The notes: generated by a model from the sequence alone, not told the origin. A DNA stretch of 41,198 nt from Streptomyces sp. DvalAA-14 (GCF_900091855.1 NZ_FMCH01000140.1:1-41198), one strand, 5' to 3'; counted from the first letter of the stretch, positions 31,468 to 40,257 are shown. Numbers and translations: made by a program.

Positions 31468-32890
31468 CGAGGTACCCCTCCAGGCCGTGCCGGCCGCCCT
31501 CCCGGCCGTAACCGGACTCCTTGTAACCGCCGAACGGCGAGGTCGGGTCGAACTTGTTGAACGTGTTGGCCCACACCACCCCGGCCCGCAGCTTGTTCGC
31601 CATCGACAAGATGCGCGAGCCCTTCTCCGTCCAGATGCCGGCCGACAGGCCGTACGGGGTGTTGTTGGCCTTCTCCACCGCCTCGGCCGGGGTGCGGAAG
31701 GTCAGCACCGACAGCACCGGGCCGAAGATCTCCTCGCGGGCGATCCGGTGCGCCTGGGTGACACCGGTGAACAGGGTGGGCGGGAACCAGTAGCCGGCCG
31801 ACGGCAGTTCGCACGGCGGCGCCCAGCGCTCGGCGCCCTCCTCCTCGCCGGCCTGGGCCAGCGCGGTGATCCGGGCCAGTTGCTCGGCGGAGTTGATGGC
31901 GCCGATGTCGGTGTTCTTGTCCAGCGGGTCACCGACCCGGAGCGTGGCCATCCGGCGCTTGAGCGCGTCCAGCACCTCGTCGCGCACCGACTCCTGGACC
32001 AGCAGCCGGGAGCCCGCGCAGCAGACATGGCCCTGGTTGAAGAAGATGCCGTTGACGATGCCCTCGACGGCCTGGTCGATCGGGGCGTCGTCGAAGACGA
32101 TGTTCGCCGCCTTGCCGCCCAGCTCCAGGGTGACCTTCTTGCCGGTGCCGGCGACCTGCCGGGCGATGGCCCGGCCGACCTCGGTCGAACCGGTGAACGC
32201 CACCTTGTCCACGTCCGGGTGCGCGACCAGCGCGGCGCCCGCGTCCCCGTACCCGGTCAGGATGTTGACGACGCCGCGGGGCAGGCCGGCCTGGCGGCAC
32301 ACATCGGCGAAGAACAGCGCCGACAGCGGCGTCGTCTCGGCCGGCTTCAGCACCACTGTGTTGCCCGCGGCCAGCGCGGGCGCGATCTTCCAGGAGAGCA
32401 TCAGCAGCGGGAAGTTCCACGGGATGACCTGGCCGGCCACACCCAGCGGGCGCGGATCGGGGCCGTAGCCCGCGTAGGGCAGCTTGTCGGCCCAGCCCGC
32501 GTAGTAGAAGAAGTGCGCGGCCACCAGCGGCAGATCGACGTCGCGGGTCTCGCGGATCGGCTTGCCGTTGTCCAGTGACTCCAGCACGGCCAGCTCGCGG
32601 GCCCGCTCCTGCAGGATGCGGGCGATCCGGAACAGGTACTTGCCGCGTTCGGCGCCGGGCAGCGCGGACCAGGTGGCGAACGCCTTGCGGGCGGCAGCCA
32701 CCGCCCGGTCCACGTCCGCCTCCCCGGCCCGGGCGACCTCGGCGAGCACTTCCTCACTGGCCGGCGAGACGGTCTTGAAAACGGTGCCGTCGGCGGCCTC
32801 GGTGAACTCGCCGTCGATGAACAGCCCGTAGGAGGGCGCGAGATCGAGGATCGCGCGGGACTCGGGCGCGGGTGCGTACTCGAAAGCCAT
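31460..32890 (-). CDS. Aldehyde dehydrogenase (full length)
   Basis: 476 residues. NAD-dependent ALDH with substrate/coenzyme landmarks GQVIPWNFPLLML, KPAETTPLSAL, FTGSTEVGR, LELGGK (catalytic Glu about 250) and GHVCCAGSRLL (nucleophile Cys about 290), ending SPFGGYKESGYGREGG. It starts two bases after the deoC stop and probably oxidises the acetaldehyde released by DeoC. The frame stays open upstream through deoC, but that is a shadow; ATG 32890 fits the family N-terminus. It overlaps the truncated ALDH-like gene by 8 bases. Confidence 0.95.
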   Translation of the reverse strand: MAFEYAPAPESRAILDLAPSYGLFIDGEFTEAADGTVFKTVSPASEEVLAEVARAGEADVDRAVAAARKAFATWSALPGAERGKYLFRIARILQERARELAVLESLDNGKPIRETRDVDLPLVAAHFFYYAGWADKLPYAGYGPDPRPLGVAGQVIPWNFPLLMLSWKIAPALAAGNTVVLKPAETTPLSALFFADVCRQAGLPRGVVNILTGYGDAGAALVAHPDVDKVAFTGSTEVGRAIARQVAGTGKKVTLELGGKAANIVFDDAPIDQAVEGIVNGIFFNQGHVCCAGSRLLVQESVRDEVLDALKRRMATLRVGDPLDKNTDIGAINSAEQLARITALAQAGEEEGAERWAPPCELPSAGYWFPPTLFTGVTQAHRIAREEIFGPVLSVLTFRTPAEAVEKANNTPYGLSAGIWTEKGSRILSMANKLRAGVVWANTFNKFDPTSPFGGYKESGYGREGGRHGLEGYLDV

Positions 32891-32892
32891 GA

Positions 32893-33888
32893 TCAATCCA
32901 CCGTGACGTAATCGGGACCGGAGTACCGGCCGGTGCTGAGCTTCTGACGCTGCATCAGCAGATCGTTGAGCAGGCTGGAGGCGCCGAAGCGGAACCAGCC
33001 GGGGGAGAGCCAGTCGTCGCCGGCTGTCTCGTTGACCGTCACCAGGTACTTGATCGCGTCCTTCGCGGTGCGGATGCCGCCGGCCGGCTTGACCCCGACC
33101 TGCACCCCGGTCGCGTCCTGGAAGTCGCGCACCGCCTCCAGCATCAGCAAGGTGTTGGCCAAAGTGGCGTTCACGGCCACCTTGCCGGTGGAGGTCTTGA
33201 TGAAGTCGGCGCCGGCCAGCATCGCCAGCCAGGAGCAGCGGCGGATGTTGTCGTACGTGGACAGCTCGCCGTTCTCGAAGATCACCTTGAGGTGGGCGCG
33301 GCTGCCGTCGGCCCGCAGGCACCCCTCCTTGATCGCCCGGATCTCCTCGAAGACGTCGAGGTAGCGGCCGGACAGGAAGGCGCCACGGTCGATCACCATG
33401 TCGATCTCGTCGGCCCCGGCGGCGACCGCGTCCGCGGTGTCGGCCAGCTTCACCCGGCGCGCGGCCCGCCCGGACGGGAAGGCGGTGGCCACCGAGGCCA
33501 CCTGGACCCCGCTGCCGGCCAGCGCCTCCTTGGCCGTGGCCACCATGTCCGGGTAGACGCAGATCGCGGCGACCTGGGGCGTACCGCGGTCAGTCGGGTC
33601 GGGGCGCATGCCCTTGGCGCACAGGCCGCGCACCTTGCCGGCGGTATCCGCGCCCTCCAGCGTGGTCAGGTCGATCATGGAGATGGCCAGGTCGATGGCG
33701 TAGGCCTTCGCCGTGGTCTTGATCGACCGGGTACCGAGGCCGGCCGCCCGGGCTTCGAGCCCGACGGCGTCGACCCCGGGCAGCCCGTGCAGGAAGCGGC
33801 GCAGCGCGCTGTCGGACGCCGTGGCGTCCGCGAAGCCGGCCAGCCTGCCCGGGGCATCGGGAGCGTATGCGGGAACAACGGAGGGCAT
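32893..33888 (-). CDS. deoC: Deoxyribose-phosphate aldolase
   Basis: 331 residues, class I TIM-barrel aldolase splitting deoxyribose-5-phosphate into glyceraldehyde-3-phosphate and acetaldehyde. Schiff-base Lys in DFIKTSTGKVAVN, active-site Asp in DEIDMVIDRGAF, second Lys in VKPAGGIRTAKDA. An N-terminal extension of about 60 residues precedes the barrel, longer than the 220-260-residue E. coli form. ATG 33888 is used; GTG codons at 33894 and 33897 are also possible, because the -10 overlaps the operator immediately upstream. First gene of the deoC-ALDH-ALDH-like operon. Confidence 0.96.
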   Translation of the reverse strand: MPSVVPAYAPDAPGRLAGFADATASDSALRRFLHGLPGVDAVGLEARAAGLGTRSIKTTAKAYAIDLAISMIDLTTLEGADTAGKVRGLCAKGMRPDPTDRGTPQVAAICVYPDMVATAKEALAGSGVQVASVATAFPSGRAARRVKLADTADAVAAGADEIDMVIDRGAFLSGRYLDVFEEIRAIKEGCLRADGSRAHLKVIFENGELSTYDNIRRCSWLAMLAGADFIKTSTGKVAVNATLANTLLMLEAVRDFQDATGVQVGVKPAGGIRTAKDAIKYLVTVNETAGDDWLSPGWFRFGASSLLNDLLMQRQKLSTGRYSGPDYVTVD

Positions 33889-33907
33889 GGTCACCACATC
33901 ACCATAT

Positions 33908-33919
33908 CTACGCGCGTAG
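33908..33919 (-). promoter_or_regulatory. Nucleoside operator at the deoC promoter
   Basis: Exact CTACGCGCGTAG. On the minus strand it runs into TAGATATGG, so its last bases are part of a -10-like TAGATA about 20 bases from the deoC start. Repressor binding here would block transcription directly. Confidence 0.78.
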
Positions 33920-34166
33920 GAGTGCCGCCACCCCCGGGGTGCGGTCGGAGCCGGCGGGAGCCGGGGGCGGTGATCGCGGTCCCGGCGGTGGTCGCCGGGG
34001 CTGTGACGGACTCGTCCCGGACCTGCCCGGACCCGCTCGGGAGCGCGTCCGGCACCGGAAGATACCTGGTCGGGTGGGGTGCGCGGGCGCCGGGGGCGGA
34101 AAACGGAATGGGACCGCAACCAGGCGGGGGCGGGCACTGTCGTAGGTGTCAGGCAGAATCGAAGGC

Positions 34167-34868
34167 ATGAGGAGCATCCAGCAGACACTCTCGGGCAAGC
34201 GGTCCGGCGCCGAGTCCGGCCGGCCGCAGTACGCCGACCGCGCCTACCGGTCGGCGGCGGGCTTCGCCGGCGGTGTGCTGCTGCTCGTGCTGGCCGGATG
34301 GCTGGGCGGGGACGCGGTCATCAGCGGCAGCGGCCACGCGCCGTGGCTGGCGCTGGCGGCGCTGCTGCTCGCCGTGCCGCTGATCGTGGCCTTCACGATC
34401 CGCCCGGTGGTCTTCGCCGGCGCCGAGCGGATCCGGATCCGCAACCCGTTCCGCACCGTCACACTGCCGTGGTCCGCGGTGGACCAGGTGCGCTCCTCGT
34501 ACTCCACCGAGTTGTTCTCCGGCGACCGGAAATTCCAGCTGTGGGCGATCCCGGTGTCCATGCGGGCCCGCAAGCGGGCGGTCCGGCAGACCTCGCGGGC
34601 CGAGCGGGCGGCGGCCAACGAGCCGTTCGGCGGCGGCAGCCTGCGGCGCGGCCGGGGCTCCCGGGGTGCGGCCGGCGGCGCCGACGGCGAGCCGATACGC
34701 GCGTGGTCGGACCAGGCGGTGGCGGAATTGCGCGATCTCGCCGAGCGGCACAGCGGCGAGGAGGGCGCAGCCCGTACCGAGCCGGTCATCCGCTGGTGCT
34801 ACGAGATCATCGCCCCGGCGGTGGCCGGCGCGGTGGTCCTGGTCGTCCTGCTGGCGATCGGCGGCTGA
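34167..34868 (+). CDS. PH-domain-like membrane protein
   Basis: 233 residues from ATG 34167 (GTG 34146 is possible). Two membrane segments near 33-50 and 58-78 are followed by a bacterial PH-like domain (IRPVVFAGAERIRIRNPFRTVTLPW, quoted in part: AERIRIRNPFRTVTLPW, about 85-130), a basic Gly/Arg-rich linker and a last membrane segment AGAVVLVVLLAIGG. No enzymatic motif. It sits alone between the deoC and PNP operons, and function is unknown. Confidence 0.78.
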   Translation: MRSIQQTLSGKRSGAESGRPQYADRAYRSAAGFAGGVLLLVLAGWLGGDAVISGSGHAPWLALAALLLAVPLIVAFTIRPVVFAGAERIRIRNPFRTVTLPWSAVDQVRSSYSTELFSGDRKFQLWAIPVSMRARKRAVRQTSRAERAAANEPFGGGSLRRGRGSRGAAGGADGEPIRAWSDQAVAELRDLAERHSGEEGAARTEPVIRWCYEIIAPAVAGAVVLVVLLAIGG

Positions 34869-35100
34869 GCCCTGGCATGCGGCCGGGCGGGATGCTTTCC
34901 GCGCGGTTCCTCCTGCGGGTCCTCCACCCCGGCCACTGCGGGGCCGCACCGCCCGGGTCCGGGCCCCGCGCCCCTGCCGAAGTGCGGCTCCACCGGCCCG
35001 GGCGGCCTCCGAGCCCCAACGGGACCCGGCGCGCCTGCGGTGTCGTCGATCACGGGCAGCGCCGCCGACAACGGGAGCCTTCCGACGCGACAGCACTTCA

Positions 35101-35125
35101 CCAGGGGCGCGGGGAACCGCGCGAA
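35101..35125. repeat. Single copy of the GGGGCGCGGGGAAC intergenic repeat
   Basis: CCAGGGGCGCGGGGAACCGC and following bases match the core of the arrays at 24338-24560 and 37960-38230 with a few changes. It lies within 34869-35219, a non-coding convergent region whose other content is the hairpin at 35183-35218. Confidence 0.6.
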
Positions 35126-35182
35126 CAACCCCCACCGGCCCGCAGCCCGGAGACCAGCGCAGCGACCCCCCGGCCGGCACCG

Positions 35183-35218
35183 CCCGCCGCCGGCACCGGC
35201 GGCGGCACCGGCGGCGGG
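35183..35218 (-). terminator. Terminator of the PNP-mutase operon
   Basis: CCCGCCGCCGG (35183-35193) pairs with CCGGCGGCGGG (35208-35218) over a 14-nt loop, directly after the mutase stop on the minus strand. Confidence 0.6.
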
Positions 35219-35219
35219 G

Positions 35220-36965
35220 TCAGATGCCCGCCGCCTCGGCGATGTCCGCCTTGAGCTCGGTCAGTACCTTGGCCGCGGTCTCGCGGGCCGCGGGCAGCGC
35301 CGCCGCGTCGGCCACCGGCAGTACGACTTCGAGATAGCACTTGAGTTTCGGCTCGGTGCCGCTCGGCCGGACCACGACGCGGGCCGCGTCGACCCCGCGG
35401 ACGTCGTCGCCGGACAGCCGGTAGCGCAGCCCGTCGGTCGCGGGGAGGGCCGGGGAGCCGGCCGCCAGGTCCTCGGCGGCGGTGACCGCCAGGCCCGCCA
35501 GGGCGGACGGCGGGCGCTCGCGCAGGCGGGCCATGGCGGTGGTGATCAGCGAGAGGTCGGCCACCCGGGCGGAAAGCTGGTCGGTGGCGTGCAGGCCGTG
35601 CGTGAGGGCGAGTTCGTCCAGCAGGTCCGCCAGGGTCCGGGACTGCGTTTTCAGCCCGGCCGCGAGCTCGGCGACCAGCAGGGCCGCGGTGATGCCGTCC
35701 TTGTCGCGGACACCGGCCGGGTCGACGCAGTAGCCGAGCGCCTCCTCGTAGCCGTAGCGCAGGCCCGGCACCCGGGCGATCCACTTGAAGCCGGTCAGCG
35801 TGTCCTGGTAGGCGAGTCCGGCCCGTGCGGCGATCTTCGCCAGCAGCGACGAGGAGACGATGCTCGCCGCGAAGACGTCCTGCCCCGGGCCTCCCGTGTC
35901 GCCGCCCGCACCCGCACCCGTGGCCCCGCCCGCTCCCCCGGCCGCGCCGCTGCGGACGAGGTGGGCGGCCAGCAGCGCACCCAGCTCGTCACCGCGCAGC
36001 ATGCGCCAGCCGGAGGCTGCGGCCGGATCCGGTACGGCGACGGCGCAGCGGTCCGCGTCCGGGTCGTTGGCGATCACGATGTCCGGTCCGGCGCCAGGTC
36101 CACCCCGCCCGGCCGTCGCGAAGGCGAGATCCATCGCCCCCGGCTCCTCCGGGTTGGGGAAGGCGACGGTGGGGAAGTCGGGGTCGGGCGCGGCCTGTTC
36201 GGGCACGACGACGGGCGCGGGAAAACCGGCCCGGGCGAAGGCCGCCTCCAGCGTCTCCAGGCCCACGCCGTGCATCGGGGTGTACACCACGGACAACTCC
36301 CGCGCGCCGCCCGGCTGCACGACCCCGGCCGCCCGGGTCAGATACGCCTCCAGTACGTCCTCGCCCAGCAGTTCCCAGCCCTCGTCGGCCAACGGCACCC
36401 GCGCCAGCGGGCCGACCGCCGCGATCTCGGCCGAGATCTCCGCGTCGGCGGGCGGCACGATCTGCGACCCGTCGCCCAGATAGACCTTGTAGCCGTTGTC
36501 CTGCGGCGGGTTGTGGCTCGCGGTCACCATCACGCCGGCCGCGGCGCCCAGGTGCCGGATGGCGTACGCGAGTACGGGGGTCGGCAGCGGACGCGGCAGC
36601 AGCGCGGCCCGCAGCCCGGCGCCCACCATGACGGCCGCGGTGTCCCGCGCGAAGTCGTACGACTTGTGGCGCGCGTCGTAGCCGATGACCACCAACCCGC
36701 CCCGGCGCGCGCGCAGATACCCGGCCAGGCCGGCCGCGGCCCGGATCACCACGACGCGGTTCATCCGCATCGGCCCGCCGCCCAGCTCGCCGCGCAGCCC
36801 CGCGGTTCCGAACTCCAGCGTGCCGCCGAAGCGTTCGGCGAGGTCCGTCAGTGCTTCCGGGGCGCCGGCCTCCGCCGCCCGCAGCAGCGTGTCCAGTTGC
36901 CCGCGGGTGTCCGGGTCCGGGTCCTCGGCGATCCACGCCCGCACCTGGGCGAGTAGGTCGGCCAT
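35220..36965 (-). CDS. Phosphohexomutase/phosphopentomutase (PGM2-like)
   Basis: 581 residues from ATG 36965, which has GGAGG five bases upstream; an ATG at 36995 is less likely. Alpha-D-phosphohexomutase superfamily: phospho-Ser150 in TASHNPPQDNGYKVY, metal loop DPDADRC, sugar loop GYEEALGYCVDP and phosphate loop RPSGTEPKLKCY. The GYEEALGY form and overall length resemble PGM2-type enzymes, which interconvert ribose/deoxyribose-1- and 5-phosphate. No DeoB-type phosphopentomutase is in the window, so this enzyme may fill that step between PNP/DeoA and DeoC. A Gly/Ala-rich insertion (SGAAGGAGGATGAGAGG) interrupts the domain-3 region. It lies 45 bases after PNP in the same direction. Confidence 0.92.
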   Translation of the reverse strand: MADLLAQVRAWIAEDPDPDTRGQLDTLLRAAEAGAPEALTDLAERFGGTLEFGTAGLRGELGGGPMRMNRVVVIRAAAGLAGYLRARRGGLVVIGYDARHKSYDFARDTAAVMVGAGLRAALLPRPLPTPVLAYAIRHLGAAAGVMVTASHNPPQDNGYKVYLGDGSQIVPPADAEISAEIAAVGPLARVPLADEGWELLGEDVLEAYLTRAAGVVQPGGARELSVVYTPMHGVGLETLEAAFARAGFPAPVVVPEQAAPDPDFPTVAFPNPEEPGAMDLAFATAGRGGPGAGPDIVIANDPDADRCAVAVPDPAAASGWRMLRGDELGALLAAHLVRSGAAGGAGGATGAGAGGDTGGPGQDVFAASIVSSSLLAKIAARAGLAYQDTLTGFKWIARVPGLRYGYEEALGYCVDPAGVRDKDGITAALLVAELAAGLKTQSRTLADLLDELALTHGLHATDQLSARVADLSLITTAMARLRERPPSALAGLAVTAAEDLAAGSPALPATDGLRYRLSGDDVRGVDAARVVVRPSGTEPKLKCYLEVVLPVADAAALPAARETAAKVLTELKADIAEAAGI

Positions 36966-37010
36966 GTGTTCCTCCAGCTCTCCGTGATCGAACATGCCCG
37001 GGCGGGTGCC

Positions 37011-37826
37011 CTACAGCCGGCCCAGTACCTGGGCCAGCAGCGAGCCCATCCGGGTCGCCGACTCGCGGCCCGCCTCCAGGACTTCCTCGTGGTTGAGCGG
37101 CTCGCCCGTCATCCCCGCGGCCAGATTGGTGACCAGGGAGATGCCCAGCACCTCGGCGCCGGCCTCGCGGGCGGCGATCGCTTCCAGCGCGGTGGACATG
37201 CCCACCAGATCCCCGCCTATCGCCCGGACCATGCCGATCTCGGCCGGGGTCTCGTAGTGCGGGCCGGGCAGCTGGACGTAGACGCCCTCTTCCAGGGTCG
37301 GGTCCACCTCACGGCACAAGGTGCGCAGCCGCGGCGAGTACAGGTCGGTGAGGTCCACGAAGTTCGCGCCGACGATCGGGGAGGTCGCCGTCATGTTGAT
37401 GTGGTCGCTGATCAGGACGGGCTGGCCCGGGCGGAAGCCGGGGCGCAGGCCGCCGCAGCCGTTGGTCAGCACGACGGTCTTGCAGCCCGCGGCGATCGCG
37501 GTCCGCACCCCGTGCACGACGGTGGCGACGCCGCGGCCCTCGTACAGGTGGGTGCGCCCCAGGAAGACGAGGGCGCGGATCGCGCCGATCCGCACCGAGC
37601 GCACGGTGCCGGCGTGGCCGGCCACCGCGGGCGCCGGGAACCCCGGCAGTTCGGTCACCGCGAACTCGTGGTCGGCGGTCCCGAGACCGTCGGCGGCGGG
37701 CACCCAGCCCGAGCCCATCACCAGGACCACGTCGTGCGTTTCGGCGCCGGTCAGCCGGCGCAGGGCCGCGGCGGCTGCGTCGGCGGCGGTATAGGGGTCG
37801 GAGTTCACGGAAGCGTTCACGCGCAT
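37011..37826 (-). CDS. Purine-nucleoside phosphorylase (trimeric type)
   Basis: 271 residues. It phosphorolyses inosine/guanosine and deoxy forms to the base and (deoxy)ribose-1-phosphate. Motifs: VMGSGW (phosphate), [28 protein letters not shown] and [11 protein letters not shown]. Start: ATG 37826 or GTG 37820 (MNASVNSDP). TACCCT at 37832-37827 looks like a -10, and transcription would then begin near 37820, which favours the GTG as a leaderless start. The CTACGCGCGTAG operator is 20 bases upstream of the ATG. First gene of an operon with the mutase. Confidence 0.95.
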   Translation of the reverse strand: MRVNASVNSDPYTAADAAAAALRRLTGAETHDVVLVMGSGWVPAADGLGTADHEFAVTELPGFPAPAVAGHAGTVRSVRIGAIRALVFLGRTHLYEGRGVATVVHGVRTAIAAGCKTVVLTNGCGGLRPGFRPGQPVLISDHINMTATSPIVGANFVDLTDLYSPRLRTLCREVDPTLEEGVYVQLPGPHYETPAEIGMVRAIGGDLVGMSTALEAIAAREAGAEVLGISLVTNLAAGMTGEPLNHEEVLEAGRESATRMGSLLAQVLGRL

Positions 37827-37845
37827 GAGGGTAACCTGTCACGGC

Positions 37846-37857
37846 CTACGCGCGTAG
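37846..37857 (-). promoter_or_regulatory. Nucleoside operator upstream of PNP
   Basis: Exact CTACGCGCGTAG, 14 bases upstream of the -10-like TACCCT on the minus strand, so it overlaps the -35 to spacer region rather than the -10. Confidence 0.75.
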
Positions 37858-37959
37858 ACGGCCATCCGTCTCCCCGTGTTTCGCCGGACCACGGCCCTTC
37901 CGAGCACGAGCGCAGTCCCCTGCGGGGGGCTTCGGGGTGCTGCGGGGCGGGTGCCTGTG

Positions 37960-38230
37960 TGCGGGTTGGTGGTGGACTGGTCGCGCAGTTCCCCGCGCCC
38001 CTGCGGGGGTGCGTCGTGCTTGTTCGGGTGGCGTGGCCGTCTGCGGGTCGTGGTGGGCTGGTCGCGCAGTTCCCCGCGCCCCTGCGGGGGCGCGTCGTGC
38101 TTGGTCGGGTGGCGTTGCCGTCTGTCACCCGGTGGTGGGCTGGTCGCGCAGTTCCCCGCGCCCCTGCGGGGTCTGCGGGTCGTGGTGGGCTGGTCGCGCG
38201 GTTCCGCGCGCCCCTGCGGGGGCGGGAGGG
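37960..38230. repeat. Four-copy intergenic repeat array
   Basis: Cores reading GTCGCGCAGTTCCCCGCGCC followed by CCTGCGGGG start at about 37980, 38061, 38142 and 38192. This is the inverse of the array at 24338-24560. The spacing is 81, 81 and about 50 bp; the last copy is diverged (GTTCCGCGCG). The array fills most of the gap between PNP and the convergently ending cyclotransferase-like gene. Confidence 0.85.
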
Positions 38231-38236
38231 TCGCGG

Positions 38237-38674
38237 CTAGCAGGGGCGCTTGCGGAGCTCCATCACGTAGTCGTACGGCGCACCCGCCGACTCCGCCGCG
38301 TCCGCCAGCTCGCCCAGGTACCGCGCCGACGGCAGCCCGCCCTCGTAATCGTTCAGCACGTAGATCCAGGCCGCCGCCTCGCCCTCCAGCGTGTGGACGC
38401 GGACCGTCGTGCGCCGGTAGATGGCCAGGGGGACGCCCTCCCACCGGTCCATCGACTCCTCGTCGATCGGTGCGACGTCGTACAGGCCGACGAACACCTG
38501 GCTGGCCGGCGCCTCGACCAGGGTGGCCAGCGCGCCCTCCCAGCCCATCTGCTCACCGCCGAAGGTCAGCCGCCAGCCGTCGAGCCACCCGGTGCCGCGC
38601 AGCGGGGAGTGCGGGGCGCGGCGCGTCATCAGCCGCGCGTCGAGGTTGCTTCCGTAGGCGGCGTAGAGCGACAT
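38237..38674 (-). CDS. Gamma-glutamylcyclotransferase-like protein
   Basis: 145 residues. MSLYAAYGSNLDARLM carries the YGSN substrate loop of the GGCT/AIG2-like fold, followed by FVGLYDVAPIDEESMDRWEG and WIYVLNDYEGGLPSARYL. Proteins of this fold cleave gamma-glutamyl amides or act on related peptides; the substrate here is open. ATG 38674 follows TACCCT (38690-38685), suggesting a short or absent leader; upstream extension to 38836 is not supported. It is divergent from the LpdA-type gene. Confidence 0.88.
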   Translation of the reverse strand: MSLYAAYGSNLDARLMTRRAPHSPLRGTGWLDGWRLTFGGEQMGWEGALATLVEAPASQVFVGLYDVAPIDEESMDRWEGVPLAIYRRTTVRVHTLEGEAAAWIYVLNDYEGGLPSARYLGELADAAESAGAPYDYVMELRKRPC

Positions 38675-38816
38675 GGAAATGAGGGTACGGGAGCGGGCTG
38701 CGCCCGGCGTAAGGAGCGGGTCCGCGGCCCCGGACGCGTCGGGAGCGCGACCGGCCGCCCGGGGCCGACCCGCCCCCTGGCGGGACATGCTTGGCGCGTG
38801 CGGGACAATGGGGTAC

Positions 38817-40256
38817 GTGACTCGGATCGTGATCATTGGTGGCGGACCCGGCGGCTACGAGGCGGCGCTCGTCGCGGCGCAGCTCGGCGCCGAGGTGACC
38901 GTCGTGGACCGCGACGGCCTGGGCGGCGCGTCGGTGCTGACCGACTGCGTGCCGTCCAAGACGCTGATCGCCACCGCTGAGGTGATGACCACCTTCGACT
39001 CCTCCTACGAGGAGCTGGGCATCATCGTGGCGGACGACACCCCGCCGCTGGAGCGGTCGGCCCGGGTGGTGGGCGTGGACCTCGGCAAGGTGAACCGCCG
39101 GGTCAAGCGCCTGGCGCTGGCCCAGTCGCACGACATCGCCGCCTCCGTGACCCGGGCCGGCGCCACGGTTCTGCGCGGCCACGGGCGGCTGACCGGCCCG
39201 CAGACCGCCGAGGGCACGCGCACCGTCCGGGTGGAGGGCCCCGACGGCGTCGTCCAGGAGCTGACCGCCGACGCGGTCCTGGTCGCCACCGGCGCCCGCC
39301 CGCGCGAGCTGGAGGACGCCCTGCCCGACGGCGAGCGCATCCTCACCTGGACACAGGTCTACGACCTCGACGAGCTGCCCGAGGAACTGATCGTGGTCGG
39401 CTCCGGAGTCACCGGCGCCGAGTTCGCCGGGGCCTACCAGGCGCTCGGCTCCACCGTGACCTTGGTCTCATCGCGCGACCGGGTGCTGCCCGGCGAGGAC
39501 CCGGACGCCGCGGCCGTACTGGAGGACGTCTTCCGCCGCCGCGGCATGAATGTGATGGCCCGCTCCCGCGCCCAGTCCGTCAAGCGCGTCGGTGACCGGG
39601 TGGAAGTCGCGCTCGCCGACGGCCGGGTGATCACCGGCACGCACTGCCTGATGGCGGTGGGCGCGATCCCCAACAGCTCGGGCATGGGCCTGGAGGAGAG
39701 CGGCGTCAAGCTCACCGGCTCCGGGCACATCTGGACCGACAAGGTGTCCCGCACCAGCGCCCCCGGCGTCTACGCGGCCGGTGACGTCACCGGCGTCTTC
39801 GCCCTCGCCTCGGTCGCGGCCATGCAGGGCCGGATCGCGATGTACCACTTCCTCGGCGACGCGGTGGGCCCGCTCAACCTCAAGACCGTCTCGTCCAACG
39901 TCTTCACCGACCCGGAGATCGCCACCGTCGGCTACACGCAGGCCGACGTGGACAGCAAGCGGATCGAGGCGAATGTCGTCAAGCTGCCGCTGCTGCGCAA
40001 TCCGCGGGCCAAGATGCAGGGCATCAGGGACGGCTTCGTCAAGCTCTTCTGCCGTCCCGGCACGGGGATCGTGGTCGGCGGTGTCGTGGTGGCGCCCAAG
40101 GCGAGCGAGCTGATCCACCCGATCTCGATAGCGGTCGACAACAGCCTGACGGTGGAGCAGATCGCCAACGCCTTCACGGTGTACCCGTCGCTGTCCGGGT
40201 CGATCGCCGAGGTGGCCCGGCAGCTGTACAACCGCAAGACGGCCGACGGAAGCTGA
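38817..40256 (+). CDS. lpdA: LpdA-type flavoprotein (NAD(P)H-quinone dehydrogenase)
   Basis: 479 residues from GTG 38817 (MTRIVIIGGGPGGYEAALVA). FAD-binding GGGPGG 8-13, NAD-binding GSGVTGAEFAG, second FAD motif VYAAGDVTG and the pyridine-nucleotide-disulfide dimerisation domain with VGGVVVAPKASELIHPI. The redox-disulfide segment reads GGASVLTDCVPSK: the first Cys is Ser39 and only Cys44 remains, so it cannot be a true lipoamide dehydrogenase. The same change occurs in Mycobacterium tuberculosis LpdA (Rv3303c), a quinone reductase and the close relative I recall. ATG 38808 is an alternative start. Confidence 0.93.
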   Translation: MTRIVIIGGGPGGYEAALVAAQLGAEVTVVDRDGLGGASVLTDCVPSKTLIATAEVMTTFDSSYEELGIIVADDTPPLERSARVVGVDLGKVNRRVKRLALAQSHDIAASVTRAGATVLRGHGRLTGPQTAEGTRTVRVEGPDGVVQELTADAVLVATGARPRELEDALPDGERILTWTQVYDLDELPEELIVVGSGVTGAEFAGAYQALGSTVTLVSSRDRVLPGEDPDAAAVLEDVFRRRGMNVMARSRAQSVKRVGDRVEVALADGRVITGTHCLMAVGAIPNSSGMGLEESGVKLTGSGHIWTDKVSRTSAPGVYAAGDVTGVFALASVAAMQGRIAMYHFLGDAVGPLNLKTVSSNVFTDPEIATVGYTQADVDSKRIEANVVKLPLLRNPRAKMQGIRDGFVKLFCRPGTGIVVGGVVVAPKASELIHPISIAVDNSLTVEQIANAFTVYPSLSGSIAEVARQLYNRKTADGS

Positions 40257-40257
40257 G

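Noticed and set aside
34696..34706. TACGCGCGT match inside the PH-domain gene as a nucleoside operator
   Set aside because: Only the central part matches, it lies inside a coding region, and there is no promoter next to it.
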